A stretch of 64,000 nucleotides of DNA from Halovibrio variabilis (GTDB lineage: Bacteria; Pseudomonadota; Gammaproteobacteria; Pseudomonadales; Halomonadaceae): positions 62,001 through 126,000 of the forward strand of contig NZ_BJXV01000006.1 in the NCBI RefSeq assembly GCF_007991175.1. The letters are read 5' to 3'. Every line of letters begins with the position of its first letter. Positions within the stretch are counted from its first letter, which is position 1. Shown piece by piece: positions 20,230 through 29,393 of this stretch. The notes under the pieces were generated by a model, which worked only from the letters and a program-made list of their open reading frames with translations, did not search any database and was not told the DNA's origin. A program made the position numbers and the translations under genes.

Positions 20230-21030
20230 TTAAAGACCGCCAAACATAACGGCAGTTAAGACAAAATCAAGCCCCAGAACTGCAAGCGACGAATACACCA
20301 CCGTACGCGTGGTCGCGCGCGAAATACCTTCAGACGTGGGCACCAGGTCGTAGCCCTGGAAGACCGCAATCCAGGTGACCACCACAGCGAATACCATGCT
20401 TTTTATGACACCGTTGCCAATATCGCTGATAAAATTCACGTTAGCCTGCATGTTGCTCCAGTAAGAGCCTTCAAACACGCCTAGCCACTCGACGCCTACC
20501 AGGTAGCCACCCCAAATACCCACCACGCCAAACCCGATCGTTAGTATCGGCAGCGATACAAAGCCGGCCCATAGGCGCGGAGCCACCACTCGACGCAGCG
20601 GATCAACGCCAATCATTTCCATGCTGGTGAGCTGTTCGGTGGCTTTCATCAAACCTATTTCAGCTGTCAAGGCGGAGCCCGCCCTGCCAGCAAACAACAG
20701 CGCGGCCACCACGGGAGCGAGTTCGCGCAATAGCGAAAGTGCCACCATTTGCCCCAACGCCTGCTCAGCGCCAAAGTCGACCAAGATGGTATATCCCTGC
20801 AGCGCCAGCACCATGCCGATAAACAGCCCCGACACCAGCACAATGGCTAGCGAAAGCACGCCCACAAAGTGCATCTGATGCAGCCATAGCCGCCAGCCCT
20901 CCCGAGAGGGCACACTGACTGCCGACTGAGCAAGAAACACGCCAGCCCGGCCCCAGGCTTCGATCAAATCGCACCCTCTACGCCCCAACCGGGTGATGCG
21001 GGCACTGCTGCTAGAAAATTTTGACTGCAT
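20230..21030 (-). CDS. mlaE: Phospholipid ABC transporter permease MlaE
   Basis: 266-aa permease of the MlaE family with an N-terminal amphipathic helix and five hydrophobic segments. The typical stretches [20 protein letters not shown] and [20 protein letters not shown] are present. It forms a dimer at the centre of MlaFEDB. It directly follows mlaF with no gap. Confidence 0.97.
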   Translation of the reverse strand: MQSKFSSSSARITRLGRRGCDLIEAWGRAGVFLAQSAVSVPSREGWRLWLHQMHFVGVLSLAIVLVSGLFIGMVLALQGYTILVDFGAEQALGQMVALSLLRELAPVVAALLFAGRAGSALTAEIGLMKATEQLTSMEMIGVDPLRRVVAPRLWAGFVSLPILTIGFGVVGIWGGYLVGVEWLGVFEGSYWSNMQANVNFISDIGNGVIKSMVFAVVVTWIAVFQGYDLVPTSEGISRATTRTVVYSSLAVLGLDFVLTAVMFGGL

Positions 21031-21852
21031 TTACCCTGCCTTCGTGGTCATGGTGTCACCCAAGATATCGCGATAAAAAGCGTCAGCGGGATAGTGAAAC
21101 GGCACCGGACCATCGGGTTCACCGTGAATAAACTGGCTAACCCGCGGGTCTTGATTGGTGTCTAGGGTTTGCGGTGTGCCATGAGCGATTACCTGACCAT
21201 CCGAAATCAAATAGAGGTAGTCCGCAATACTCAAGGTTTCCTTAATATCGTGCGACACCACTACCGAGGTCAGTTGCAACGCTTGATTAAGACGCTTAAT
21301 CAGCTGGACCAACACGCCCATGGAAATAGGATCCTGACCCACAAACGGCTCGTCGTACAAAATCAGCTCAGGATCGAGTGCCACCGCCCGCGCCAGGGCA
21401 ACCCGACGCGCCATTCCCCCCGACAGTTCAGCGGGCGTCAACCGATACGCGCCGCGTAAACCGACCGCCTGCAACTTAAGCAGCACCAGGTCACGCACCA
21501 TGGTATCGGGCAGGTCGGTATGCACCCGCAGCGGAAAAGCGACGTTCTCAAATACATCCAAATCGGAAAAAAGCGCGCCGCTTTGGAACAGCATGCCCAT
21601 CCGCTTACGCAGCGAGAACAACGCTTTGCGGGATAGCCGATGCACGTCCTGTCCGTCAATCAACACCCGCCCCCGATCTGGCGTCAACTGCCCGCCTATC
21701 AGCTTGAGCAGCGTGGTTTTGCCGGAGCCGCTGGGCCCCATGATCGCGGTTACCTTGCCACGTGGGATGGTCATGTTCACGCCGCGAAAAATCTCGTAAT
21801 CGCCGCGTGAAAAATAAAGCTCTTCAATTTCGATAAAGGGAGCGTCTGTCAT
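21031..21852 (-). CDS. mlaF: Phospholipid ABC transporter ATPase MlaF
   Basis: 273-aa ABC ATPase that powers phospholipid movement by the Mla system, which keeps the outer leaflet free of phospholipid. Walker A is GPSGSGKT (39-46), the ABC signature is LSGGMARRVALARA, Walker B LILYDEPFVGQDP, and the H-loop is VVSHD. First gene of the mlaFEDCB-ibaG-murA-hisGD group, divergent from kdsD. Confidence 0.97.
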   Translation of the reverse strand: MTDAPFIEIEELYFSRGDYEIFRGVNMTIPRGKVTAIMGPSGSGKTTLLKLIGGQLTPDRGRVLIDGQDVHRLSRKALFSLRKRMGMLFQSGALFSDLDVFENVAFPLRVHTDLPDTMVRDLVLLKLQAVGLRGAYRLTPAELSGGMARRVALARAVALDPELILYDEPFVGQDPISMGVLVQLIKRLNQALQLTSVVVSHDIKETLSIADYLYLISDGQVIAHGTPQTLDTNQDPRVSQFIHGEPDGPVPFHYPADAFYRDILGDTMTTKAG

Positions 21853-21894
21853 GGCTTAGTTGACCCTTAGCGAGGCGCATCATATTGATTGGCT

Positions 21895-21925
21895 ATCATA
21901 CCTTACTTGCTGCTCTCGCAGTTAA
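21895..21925 (-). promoter_or_regulatory. Candidate promoter of the mla-murA-his group
   Basis: On the minus strand, -10 TATGAT (21895-21900) and -35-like TTAACT (21920-21925) with a long 19-base spacer. The 295-base divergent region 21853-22147 is AT-rich and otherwise shows no gene, RNA or strong hairpin; it must hold the promoters for both mlaF and kdsD. Confidence 0.35.
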
Positions 21926-22147
21926 AAAACGGCGTTTCTAAAACGTTATCAAACATTGTACTATAACGCTACATAACATTATCGCTCGATTTTAAGCGCC
22001 TTAATCCGCCAGTGGTTCACTAACTAATAGCGTCTACCAGCATACCCGCGGGCTCAGCACTGCCTATCAGGGGCGCCAAGGTGTTATTCTAAGCGGCTAT
22101 TAGTTTTGATATAGCTTTTATATTTTCAATCGTTAAGAGATCACGCC

Positions 22148-23122
22148 ATGGCCCCACCCAGCCTACTACGCGAAAGTGCCCTGCGTACGCTGCAAATTGA
22201 GCAGGCAGCCATTGGCGGCCTCCAGGCCAAGCTTGACGAAGGTTTCGACCACGCCTGCGAGCTGATACTGGCCTGCCAAGGGCGCGTGGTCGTCACCGGC
22301 ATGGGGAAATCCGGCCATATAGCGGGCAAGCTCGCCGCGACGCTTGCCAGCACCGGTACACCGGCCTTTTTTGTGCATCCGGGGGAGGCTAGTCACGGCG
22401 ATCTAGGCATGATTACCCGCACAGATGTGGTGTTGGCGCTCTCCAATTCGGGCGAAACCGCCGAAGTGACCGCCCTGCTGCCGCTGCTAAAGCGCCTGGG
22501 CACGCCGCTGGTAAGCATGACGGGGCGTCCTCATTCTACTCTTGCCAAACACGCCGATGCGCACCTGAACAGCGGCGTTGAACGCGAAGCGTGCCCTCTG
22601 GATCTCGCGCCTACCAGCTCCACCACGGCGGCCCTGGCGCTGGGCGACGCGCTCGCCGTCGCGCTACTCGAAGCGCGCGGCTTTACTGCCGAAGATTTTG
22701 CCCTTTCCCACCCCGGCGGCAGCCTGGGCAAACGGTTACTGCTGCGCGTTAGAGACCTAATGCACGCGGGCGAACGGTTGCCCCAGGTCGCGTTAGGCAG
22801 CCCACTGCGCGACGCGCTATTGGAAATTACCCGGCAGGGCTTAGGCTTCACCTGCGTTGTGGATAGTGACGGACGCCTCGCCGGGGTTTACACCGACGGC
22901 GATCTACGCCGCACTTTGGACCAATTTCATAACCTGCACGATGTGCGCGTCGATGATGTGATGACTCGGCCGGGCAAGCGCATTGGCCCCGACATACTGG
23001 CAGCAGAAGCCGTGCGCATTATGGAAGAGAGCCGAATTACGGCGCTGGCGGTAGTCGATGAACAGCAGCGCCCCATTGGCGCGTTGCATATGCACGACCT
23101 GCTGGCGAGCGGCGTTATCTAA
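22148..23122 (+). CDS. kdsD: D-arabinose 5-phosphate isomerase KdsD
   Basis: Converts ribulose 5-phosphate to arabinose 5-phosphate, the first step to KDO in LPS. The 324-aa product has an N-terminal SIS domain (VVVTGMGKSGHIAGKLAATL, HPGEASHGDLGMI, ALSNSGETAEV) and two C-terminal CBS domains (about residues 205-324). Length agrees with E. coli KdsD (328). It begins the plus-strand kdsD-kdsC-lptCAB group, divergent from mla. Confidence 0.97.
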   Translation: MAPPSLLRESALRTLQIEQAAIGGLQAKLDEGFDHACELILACQGRVVVTGMGKSGHIAGKLAATLASTGTPAFFVHPGEASHGDLGMITRTDVVLALSNSGETAEVTALLPLLKRLGTPLVSMTGRPHSTLAKHADAHLNSGVEREACPLDLAPTSSTTAALALGDALAVALLEARGFTAEDFALSHPGGSLGKRLLLRVRDLMHAGERLPQVALGSPLRDALLEITRQGLGFTCVVDSDGRLAGVYTDGDLRRTLDQFHNLHDVRVDDVMTRPGKRIGPDILAAEAVRIMEESRITALAVVDEQQRPIGALHMHDLLASGVI

Positions 23123-23177
23123 CCAATTAACAGCAACTAATCAACAGCAAGACCTACCGATTTTTTAGGGAGACTTT

Positions 23178-23720
23178 ATGACGCTATCTGCTGCGCTACT
23201 TGATCAACTCCGCCGCGTCCGCCTATTGGCGCTGGATGTTGACGGTGTACTGACCGACGGTCGTCTCTATTTCCAGGCTGACGGTATCGAAATCAAAGCC
23301 TTCCATACCCAGGACGGCCATGGATTAAAACTGCTTAAACGCGTAGGCATCCACGTTGCCCTGATTACCGGCCGGGACTCACCCATGGTTAGCCAGCGCG
23401 CCGCGGCGCTTGGCATTGATCATGTCCATCAAGGCTGCGAAGACAAGCTAGCCACTCTGCGGGGGCTTTGCCAGCGTTTGGATTTAGCATTGGAAAACGT
23501 GGCCTATGGCGGCGACGACCTGCCCGACCTCGCCGCTATCAAGCGCTGCGGTGTCGGCATCACCGTGCCCAACGCCCCCCACTACATGCACACCCATGCC
23601 GACTGGACAACGGAGCGACTGGGTGGGCACGGCGCTGTGCGCGAAATTTGCGACACACTGCTTGAATCCCAGGGGCACTGGGGCGCGGTGCTCGATACCT
23701 ATTTGCACGGTCGTGGGTAA
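23178..23720 (+). CDS. kdsC: KDO 8-phosphate phosphatase KdsC
   Basis: 180-aa HAD-superfamily phosphatase that releases KDO from KDO-8-phosphate. The nucleophile motif is LALDVDGVLTDGRLYF (Asp20, Asp22), motif II is ALITGRDSPMV, and the loop III/IV sequence is YGGDDLPDLAAIKRCGVG. The small size without a cap domain fits tetrameric KdsC. The lptC ATG follows its stop with no gap. Confidence 0.97.
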   Translation: MTLSAALLDQLRRVRLLALDVDGVLTDGRLYFQADGIEIKAFHTQDGHGLKLLKRVGIHVALITGRDSPMVSQRAAALGIDHVHQGCEDKLATLRGLCQRLDLALENVAYGGDDLPDLAAIKRCGVGITVPNAPHYMHTHADWTTERLGGHGAVREICDTLLESQGHWGAVLDTYLHGRG

Positions 23721-24290
23721 ATGTTTAAGCGGCTAAAAACGCGCGCCTGGCTAGCGGGGCTGGTTATTGCCCTGGGCGCGCTACTGGTATGGCTTGGCCC
23801 AGGCGGACCGCAACCAACCGCCATCGACCCCGAAGCGCAGGCCCAAGAGCCCGGCCACGTGCTGGAAAACGCTGAAATAACGCTGTTTGGTGACGATGGC
23901 AAGATCATGCAGTCGCTAAAAACGCCGCGCCTGATTCATACCCCTCAGCTCAACGACACCTGGGCGGAAGAGCCCCGAGCGGTATTGTACGACAGCGACA
24001 GCCGCCAATGGCTGGCCAACGCCGATGAGGGCACGCTCAATACTGCGACTCAGGAACTGGTTTTAACGGGCTCAGCGCGACTTACCGCCCCGGACGAAGG
24101 CTGGCAACTGGATACGCAAGAATTGCACTATGATGGTTTACACCGGCATGCCTGGAGCGAAACACCGGTAATGCTGCAGCAACCGCCCCAGCAAATGACC
24201 GCGTCACGAATGGATGCATGGCTTGACGATAGCCGGGTTCGGCTCACTGACAATGTCCGCGGCATCCACCCGCCGACCACGCAACGTTAA
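23721..24290 (+). CDS. lptC: LPS export system protein LptC
   Basis: 189-aa bitopic protein with one N-terminal membrane helix (about residues 10-27, WLAGLVIALGALLVWLG) and a periplasmic beta-jellyroll. It receives LPS from LptB2FG and passes it to LptA. The sequence is diverged but the placement between kdsC and lptA and the LptC-type beginning ITLFGDDGKIMQSLKTPRL support the call. Confidence 0.93.
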   Translation: MFKRLKTRAWLAGLVIALGALLVWLGPGGPQPTAIDPEAQAQEPGHVLENAEITLFGDDGKIMQSLKTPRLIHTPQLNDTWAEEPRAVLYDSDSRQWLANADEGTLNTATQELVLTGSARLTAPDEGWQLDTQELHYDGLHRHAWSETPVMLQQPPQQMTASRMDAWLDDSRVRLTDNVRGIHPPTTQR

Positions 24291-24301
24291 TAGGAATCGC
24301 C

Positions 24302-24820
24302 ATGAAAGCGCTTATCGACAACACCCTCTTTTACGCTGCTCTTTTTGCGCTTGCGCTACCGTTCACGGCGGCAGCCCAACCCGACGCTGCCCCGCAACAA
24401 GCGCCTGTGGAAGTTGAAGCCGACCGCTTAGATCTTGATCAGCGGGCCGGCACCGCCGTCTACACCGGAAATGTGGAGGTACGCCAGGGCGAAATGCAGC
24501 TGCGTGGCGAGCGGGTCGAAATCCAACGCAATGACGCCGGCGAACTTTCCCGCGCGACCTCGACCGGTGAGCGCGCCTACTTGCGCCATCAAGCGCAAAA
24601 CCAGGACACCCCTACCGAAGGCTGGGCACGGCGGATTATTTATCACGTCGCCGAACGCCGGGTGGAGCTGATCGACCAAGCCGAACTGATCCAACGACAA
24701 GATACTTTTAACGGCGGGCGGCTCGAATATTTTATTGACCGTGAAGTGATTCAAGCGCGCTCAGACGTTGACGGCAGCGAGCCCCAGCGGATTCGCATGA
24801 CCCTTCAGCCGGAAGAATAG
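24302..24820 (+). CDS. lptA: LPS transport periplasmic bridge protein LptA
   Basis: 172-aa periplasmic protein with a signal peptide (to about residue 25, TAAAQ) and the OstA/LptA jellyroll ([38 protein letters not shown]). LptA oligomers bridge the inner and outer membrane to carry LPS. Eleven bases follow lptC, and lptB follows by eleven. Confidence 0.95.
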   Translation: MKALIDNTLFYAALFALALPFTAAAQPDAAPQQAPVEVEADRLDLDQRAGTAVYTGNVEVRQGEMQLRGERVEIQRNDAGELSRATSTGERAYLRHQAQNQDTPTEGWARRIIYHVAERRVELIDQAELIQRQDTFNGGRLEYFIDREVIQARSDVDGSEPQRIRMTLQPEE

Positions 24821-24831
24821 GGAGTCAACTT

Positions 24832-25590
24832 GTGGCAACTGCTGAAACGACTGAAACGGCGCCGATCAAAACCCTCTATGCCCACCACTTGGCGAAAAGT
24901 TACAAGCGCCGCCGGGTGGTAAAAGATATCAACCTGGAAATTGCCCAAGGCAGCATTGTCGGCCTACTCGGCCCGAATGGCGCGGGCAAAACCACCTCGT
25001 TCTATATGATTGTCGGGCTGGTGAAAGCCGATGCGGGCAACGTGGGCATTGACGCGCTGGATCTGACCCGCGCACCCATGCACGAGCGCGCAGCGGCGGG
25101 GATTGGCTACCTTCCCCAGGAGGCGTCTATTTTCCGTAAACTGTCGGTTGCCGACAATATTATGGCGATACTCGAAACCCGCAAAGCGCTTAGCCGCAGC
25201 GACCGCGAACAGCGCTTGGAGGCGCTGCTTGACGATTTCCACATCAGCCATATTCGCGACAACCTGGGCATGAGCCTTTCGGGCGGTGAGCGTCGGCGGG
25301 TAGAAATTGCCCGCTCGCTCGCCACTGAGCCCGCCTTTATCTTGCTCGACGAACCCTTTGCCGGCGTTGACCCCATTTCGGTGGGTGAGATCAAAACCAT
25401 CATTCGCGCCCTTAAGCAGCGCCATATCGGCGTGCTGATTACCGACCACAATGTGCGCGAAACCCTGGATATTTGCGACATCGCCTACATTGTCGGCGAT
25501 GGTCAAATCATTGCCAGCGGCCCACCGGCGTCGATTCTCAACAACCAAAAAGTAAGGGATGTTTATTTAGGCGCCGACTTCCGCCTGTAG
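24832..25590 (+). CDS. lptB: LPS export ABC ATPase LptB
   Basis: 252-aa ATPase of the LptB2FG complex that extracts LPS from the inner membrane. Walker A is GPNGAGKT (47-54), signature [15 protein letters not shown], Walker [14 protein letters not shown], and H-loop LITDHN. The start is a GTG at 24832 with GGGAG just upstream; the first 14 residues are a short extension compared with E. coli LptB (241 aa), and an internal start is possible. Confidence 0.97.
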   Translation: MATAETTETAPIKTLYAHHLAKSYKRRRVVKDINLEIAQGSIVGLLGPNGAGKTTSFYMIVGLVKADAGNVGIDALDLTRAPMHERAAAGIGYLPQEASIFRKLSVADNIMAILETRKALSRSDREQRLEALLDDFHISHIRDNLGMSLSGGERRRVEIARSLATEPAFILLDEPFAGVDPISVGEIKTIIRALKQRHIGVLITDHNVRETLDICDIAYIVGDGQIIASGPPASILNNQKVRDVYLGADFRL

Positions 25591-25734
25591 GCTTGTTTTT
25601 ATCCCTACGCTCATTTTTTCTGCCGATAAACAGCGCTCTGCAACAACTTTACGACCAATGGCATGCTTATTGCACTTGCACCTGACAGCCACTCGCACTA
25701 GGGTAAACCTTTCCGATTAGCGAGTGGTTCTCAG

Positions 25735-27153
25735 ATGGTCATGAAAGCTTCTCTACAGCTGCGTATTGGCACACAGCTGACCATGACACCTCAGCTGCAG
25801 CAGGCAATCGCTCTGTTGCAGCTGTCGACGCTGGATCTACGTCAAGAAATCCAGCAGGCCCTAGATGCCAACCCCATGCTGGAGCAGGAGGACGAATTCA
25901 GCGAAGAGGCTGCCAGCGAGCCTAAAGAGGAGGAGTGGTCAGAGAGCATTCCCACTGAATTATCCGTCGATAGCGACTGGTCAGACACTTATCAAGACCT
26001 GGGCAATACGGGTAGCAGTGGCAGCAGCGAAGGCCCCGATTTCGAACGCCAGGCCGCTGGCCAAAGCCTGCATGGCCATCTTTTATGGCAGCTTGCCATG
26101 ACCGACTTCAGTGCCCGCGAGCAGCTCGTCGCCGAGAGCCTCATCGACGCGCTGGACGCCAACGGCTATTTGACCCAGCCGATTAACGACATTCGCGAAG
26201 GGCTCCGCGCTCAAGGCGTGGAGGGACTCAGCCAGCGCGAAGTCGAAACTATCCTGCTCAAACTACAGCAGTTCGAACCTACCGGTATCTTTGCCCGGGA
26301 CCTGCGCGAATGTTTAATGCTGCAGCTCGCTGCCCTTCCCGATGACACCCCGCTGCTAGTGCCCGCACGCCGACTTGTGCGCCAATTTCTTGAGGCCTTA
26401 GGCAAGGATGACATGCGCTTGCTAAAACGGCGCTTGGGACTCGACGACGAACAGCTCAACGCTGTTATTCAATTGATTCGCGGCCTTGACCCACGCCCCG
26501 GCAGTGCCTACGGCGATACCAACGACAGCTATGTGACGCCCGACCTTGTGGTACGCCACGACCATGAGGGCTGGCATTTAGAACTTAACCCTGAAGCCTT
26601 ACCGCGGCTGCGCATTCAGCCTGACTACGCCAGCTTGATAAAGCGTGCGGATAAAAGCCAGGACAACCAGTTTCTCAAAGAGCACTTGCAGGAAGCGCGT
26701 TGGTTAATTAAAAGCCTCTCTAGCCGCAACGACACTTTGCTGCGCGTCGGGCGTGAAATCGTCACCCGCCAAATTGGTTTCTTGGAACACGGCGAGGAAG
26801 CCATGAAGCCGCTGATATTGGCCGATATTGCCGACGCCGTGGAGATGCACGAGTCGACTATCTCGCGGGTAACGACGCAAAAATATATCCATACTCCTCG
26901 AGGCGTGTTCGAGCTCAAATACTTTTTCTCAAGCCAGGTGAGCGGCCAAGATGGCGACAGCCACTCCAGCACCGCCATTCGTGCTCGGCTCAAGAAACTC
27001 ATCCACGAAGAACCACCCGGCAAACCGCTTTCTGACAGCCGTTTGGTCACGCTGTTAGACGAGGGAGGGATTCAAGTGGCGCGGCGTACGGTGGCGAAAT
27101 ATCGCGAAGCCATGGGCATTCCCTCGTCCAGCGAACGGCGTCGCTTGCGCTAG
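25735..27153 (+). CDS. rpoN: RNA polymerase sigma-54 factor RpoN
   Basis: 472-aa sigma-54. Region I is at the N-terminus (SLQLRIGTQLTMTPQLQQAI), followed by an acidic linker (about residues 45-100), the core-binding domain, and the C-terminal RpoN box RRTVAKYREAMGIPSSSERR. It directs transcription of activator-dependent genes from -24/-12 promoters. The ATG at 25735 and another at 25741 are both possible; the second gives an N-terminus more like E. coli. It precedes hpf and ptsN, the standard order. Confidence 0.98.
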   Translation: MVMKASLQLRIGTQLTMTPQLQQAIALLQLSTLDLRQEIQQALDANPMLEQEDEFSEEAASEPKEEEWSESIPTELSVDSDWSDTYQDLGNTGSSGSSEGPDFERQAAGQSLHGHLLWQLAMTDFSAREQLVAESLIDALDANGYLTQPINDIREGLRAQGVEGLSQREVETILLKLQQFEPTGIFARDLRECLMLQLAALPDDTPLLVPARRLVRQFLEALGKDDMRLLKRRLGLDDEQLNAVIQLIRGLDPRPGSAYGDTNDSYVTPDLVVRHDHEGWHLELNPEALPRLRIQPDYASLIKRADKSQDNQFLKEHLQEARWLIKSLSSRNDTLLRVGREIVTRQIGFLEHGEEAMKPLILADIADAVEMHESTISRVTTQKYIHTPRGVFELKYFFSSQVSGQDGDSHSSTAIRARLKKLIHEEPPGKPLSDSRLVTLLDEGGIQVARRTVAKYREAMGIPSSSERRRLR

Positions 27154-27250
27154 GCCCGGCTGCCGTTTTAGGAAACTCTCGACAGGGGCTTTGCAACATG
27201 GCAAAAAGGGTTACAATCAAAGCACAGTCCGATGGATAAGGAGTACGTCA

Positions 27251-27559
27251 ATGCAAGTTAATATCACTGGTCATCACGTAGAACTGACTGACGCCTTGCG
27301 TGACTATGTTAATGAAAAGCTGGAGCGTGTAGAGCGCCATTACGACAATATAACCACGGTGCAAGTCACCCTATCGGTTGAGAAAGAGCGCCAGCAGGCC
27401 GCGTGTACACTGCATGCCGCCGGTGCCGATTTACACGCGGAGGCCCAGGACAGTGATATGTACGCCGCGATCGACGCCCTGGCGGACAAAATTGACCGTC
27501 AACTCGTCAAACATAAGGAAAAAGCACAAGCGCGCGCCCAAGGCGCGGGTGTGCGTTAA
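27251..27559 (+). CDS. hpf: Ribosome hibernation promoting factor Hpf
   Basis: 102-aa short-form HPF that binds the 30S decoding centre in stationary phase and helps ribosome dimerisation. The family sequence QVNITGHHVELTDALRDYV and the SVEKERQQAACTLHA strand are visible. The start at 27251 is chosen because of AAGGAG seven bases upstream; codons before it do not match the family. In many relatives it is co-transcribed with rpoN. Confidence 0.96.
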   Translation: MQVNITGHHVELTDALRDYVNEKLERVERHYDNITTVQVTLSVEKERQQAACTLHAAGADLHAEAQDSDMYAAIDALADKIDRQLVKHKEKAQARAQGAGVR

Positions 27560-27563
27560 ATCA

Positions 27564-28022
27564 ATGACGTTGGAAACCATACTCCCCCCGGAACGAGTGC
27601 TATTTGACGTACCCGGGGGCAGCAAAAAAAGGGTGCTGGAGTTTTACAGCACCTTTATTGCCCAAAATATTCCCAGCCTGGACAGCCAAGAAGTGTTTAG
27701 CCGGTTAATCGGCCGCGAGCGCTTAGGCAGTACCGGCATCGGCAACGGTGTGGCTATTCCCCACGCGCGCAGCCCCCATTGCGCTGCCCCGATCGCTGGG
27801 TTTTTAAAGCTCTCAGAAGCGATTGATTTTGACGCCATCGACGGCGAACCAGTTGACTTGGTGTTTGTCCTGCTGGTACCAGAAGAAGCAGATGACACCC
27901 ACCTCTCCCTGCTAGGTCAGGTAGCCACCATCATGAATGATGCGGGGACCCGCCAGCAGTTGCGCAAAGCCAGCAGTCAGCGTGAGCTACTCGAGCTGAT
28001 CACCGCCAAAATTCGCGAGTAA
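27564..28022 (+). CDS. ptsN: Nitrogen PTS EIIA component PtsN
   Basis: 152-aa EIIA-Ntr protein, last acceptor in the regulatory PTS phosphorelay (EI-Ntr, NPr, EIIA-Ntr), which controls K+ and nitrogen responses and not sugar uptake. The phosphorylated His67 lies in GNGVAIPHARS. The start at 27564 is four bases after the hpf stop; a longer ORF in this frame starting inside hpf is not used. Confidence 0.96.
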   Translation: MTLETILPPERVLFDVPGGSKKRVLEFYSTFIAQNIPSLDSQEVFSRLIGRERLGSTGIGNGVAIPHARSPHCAAPIAGFLKLSEAIDFDAIDGEPVDLVFVLLVPEEADDTHLSLLGQVATIMNDAGTRQQLRKASSQRELLELITAKIRE

Positions 28023-28130
28023 CCATCCCTCAGCAGGGGGATGCACTGTTACCGAAGATGCTGGTCTTACGACAGTTGGTTATTCGCCCACCCCTACCAA
28101 TGCCGCTTGAGCAAAGTAAAGAGAGATTCT

Positions 28131-29000
28131 ATGCAACTGGTAATCATTAGCGGCCGCTCCGGGTCCGGTAAGTCTATCGCATTGCAAGCGCTGGAAGACC
28201 TCGGCTATTACGCGATTGATAACCTCCCTGCCATGCTACTGGGGTCGTTGGTGGACGAATTACGCGACCAGGGTGACCGTGCTCATTTGGCGGTCAGTAT
28301 TGATGCGCGTAACTTACCGGGGGCGCTGGAACAATTACCTTCGCTTCTAGAGGAGCTGCGCCAGCGTCAGATAGATTTCCAAGTGATCTATTTGACCACC
28401 GATGCGCGCATTCTGCTTGAGCGTTATTCTGCCACGCGGCGGCGCCATCCGCTGACCCGCGATAGCGAAATGACGCTCGAAGAAGCGATCAATAAAGAAG
28501 AAGAAACGCTGCACGGTATTCGCGATCTGGCCGATCTTTTAATCGACACATCGCGCTTGTCGGTACACGACTTACGCCGCCGTATTACCGATCAAGTCGC
28601 CCATCAGCAGCGCGACCAGCTTACCCTGACGCTTGAATCGTTCGGCTATAAGCGCGGCGTCCCCCTGGATGCCGATCTGGTCTTTGACGTACGTTGCCTG
28701 CCCAACCCTTATTGGGACCCGACCTTGCGGCAATTTACCGGCCGCGATGAGCAAATTGTCGATTTTTTGAGCGGCTACCCGATTGTCGACGCCATGAGCG
28801 AGGATATACAGGCGTGGCTTGAGCGTTGGCTACCGGCCTACCTGAACAGCCAGCGTAGCTATATGACAATCGCCATTGGCTGCACCGGCGGCCAGCACCG
28901 TTCGGTGTATATGGCAGAGCAGCTCGCTAAACGGCTAACGGCGAGCATGGGAGAGGTTCAGCTGCGCCATCGAGAGCTTGGGCTGCACTACACACTCTAA
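28131..29000 (+). CDS. rapZ: RNase adapter / nucleotide-binding protein RapZ (YvcJ family)
   Basis: 289-aa P-loop protein. In E. coli it presents the GlmZ sRNA to RNase E and senses glucosamine 6-phosphate. Walker A is GRSGSGKS (residues 8-15), and the C-terminal RNA-binding part carries IGCTGGQHRSVYMAEQLAK. The start at 28131 is chosen from the immediate P-loop position. No GlmZ-like RNA was recognised in the window. It sits between ptsN and ptsO as usual. Confidence 0.97.
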   Translation: MQLVIISGRSGSGKSIALQALEDLGYYAIDNLPAMLLGSLVDELRDQGDRAHLAVSIDARNLPGALEQLPSLLEELRQRQIDFQVIYLTTDARILLERYSATRRRHPLTRDSEMTLEEAINKEEETLHGIRDLADLLIDTSRLSVHDLRRRITDQVAHQQRDQLTLTLESFGYKRGVPLDADLVFDVRCLPNPYWDPTLRQFTGRDEQIVDFLSGYPIVDAMSEDIQAWLERWLPAYLNSQRSYMTIAIGCTGGQHRSVYMAEQLAKRLTASMGEVQLRHRELGLHYTL

Positions 29001-29110
29001 GCGAACAGCCTGCCGCGTCGCCAGCCAACGTGCGCCACACCGATGAGCCGCGAGAGACTTCTTAAGCGCTTCTTTTGATTAATGACACCACTCGGCGAAA
29101 AGGAACCAGG

Positions 29111-29380
29111 GTGCCAGAACGAACACTTACCCTCACCAATCAACGCGGCCTGCATGCCCGCGCAGCCACGAAACTGGTCAAATGTGGCCAGCAGTTCGCG
29201 GCTGACATACGTGTCTATAAGCAGCGGCAGATGGCCGACGCCGCTAACATTATGTCGCTGCTAATGCTTGCCGCTCCCTGCGGCACCGAGCTTACCATCA
29301 CCGCCGAAGGCGATGACGCCGAACAGGCGCTTGATGCCATTCAAGCACTGTTCGACGCTCGCTTTGAAGAGGACCAGTAA
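29111..29380 (+). CDS. ptsO: Phosphocarrier protein NPr of the nitrogen PTS
   Basis: 89-aa HPr-like protein with the active-site His15 in NQRGLHARAATKLV. It carries phosphate from EI-Ntr (PtsP, not in this window) to PtsN. The GTG at 29111 with AAGGA upstream is chosen over an ATG at 29075, since it gives the normal length. It converges on pmbA with only 13 bases between the stop codons. Confidence 0.94.
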   Translation: MPERTLTLTNQRGLHARAATKLVKCGQQFAADIRVYKQRQMADAANIMSLLMLAAPCGTELTITAEGDDAEQALDAIQALFDARFEEDQ

Positions 29381-29393
29381 CCGCTTTTAGTGC

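Noticed and set aside
24964..25548. 194-codon minus-strand ORF
   Set aside because: Shadow of lptB; composition reflects antisense of a GC-rich gene.
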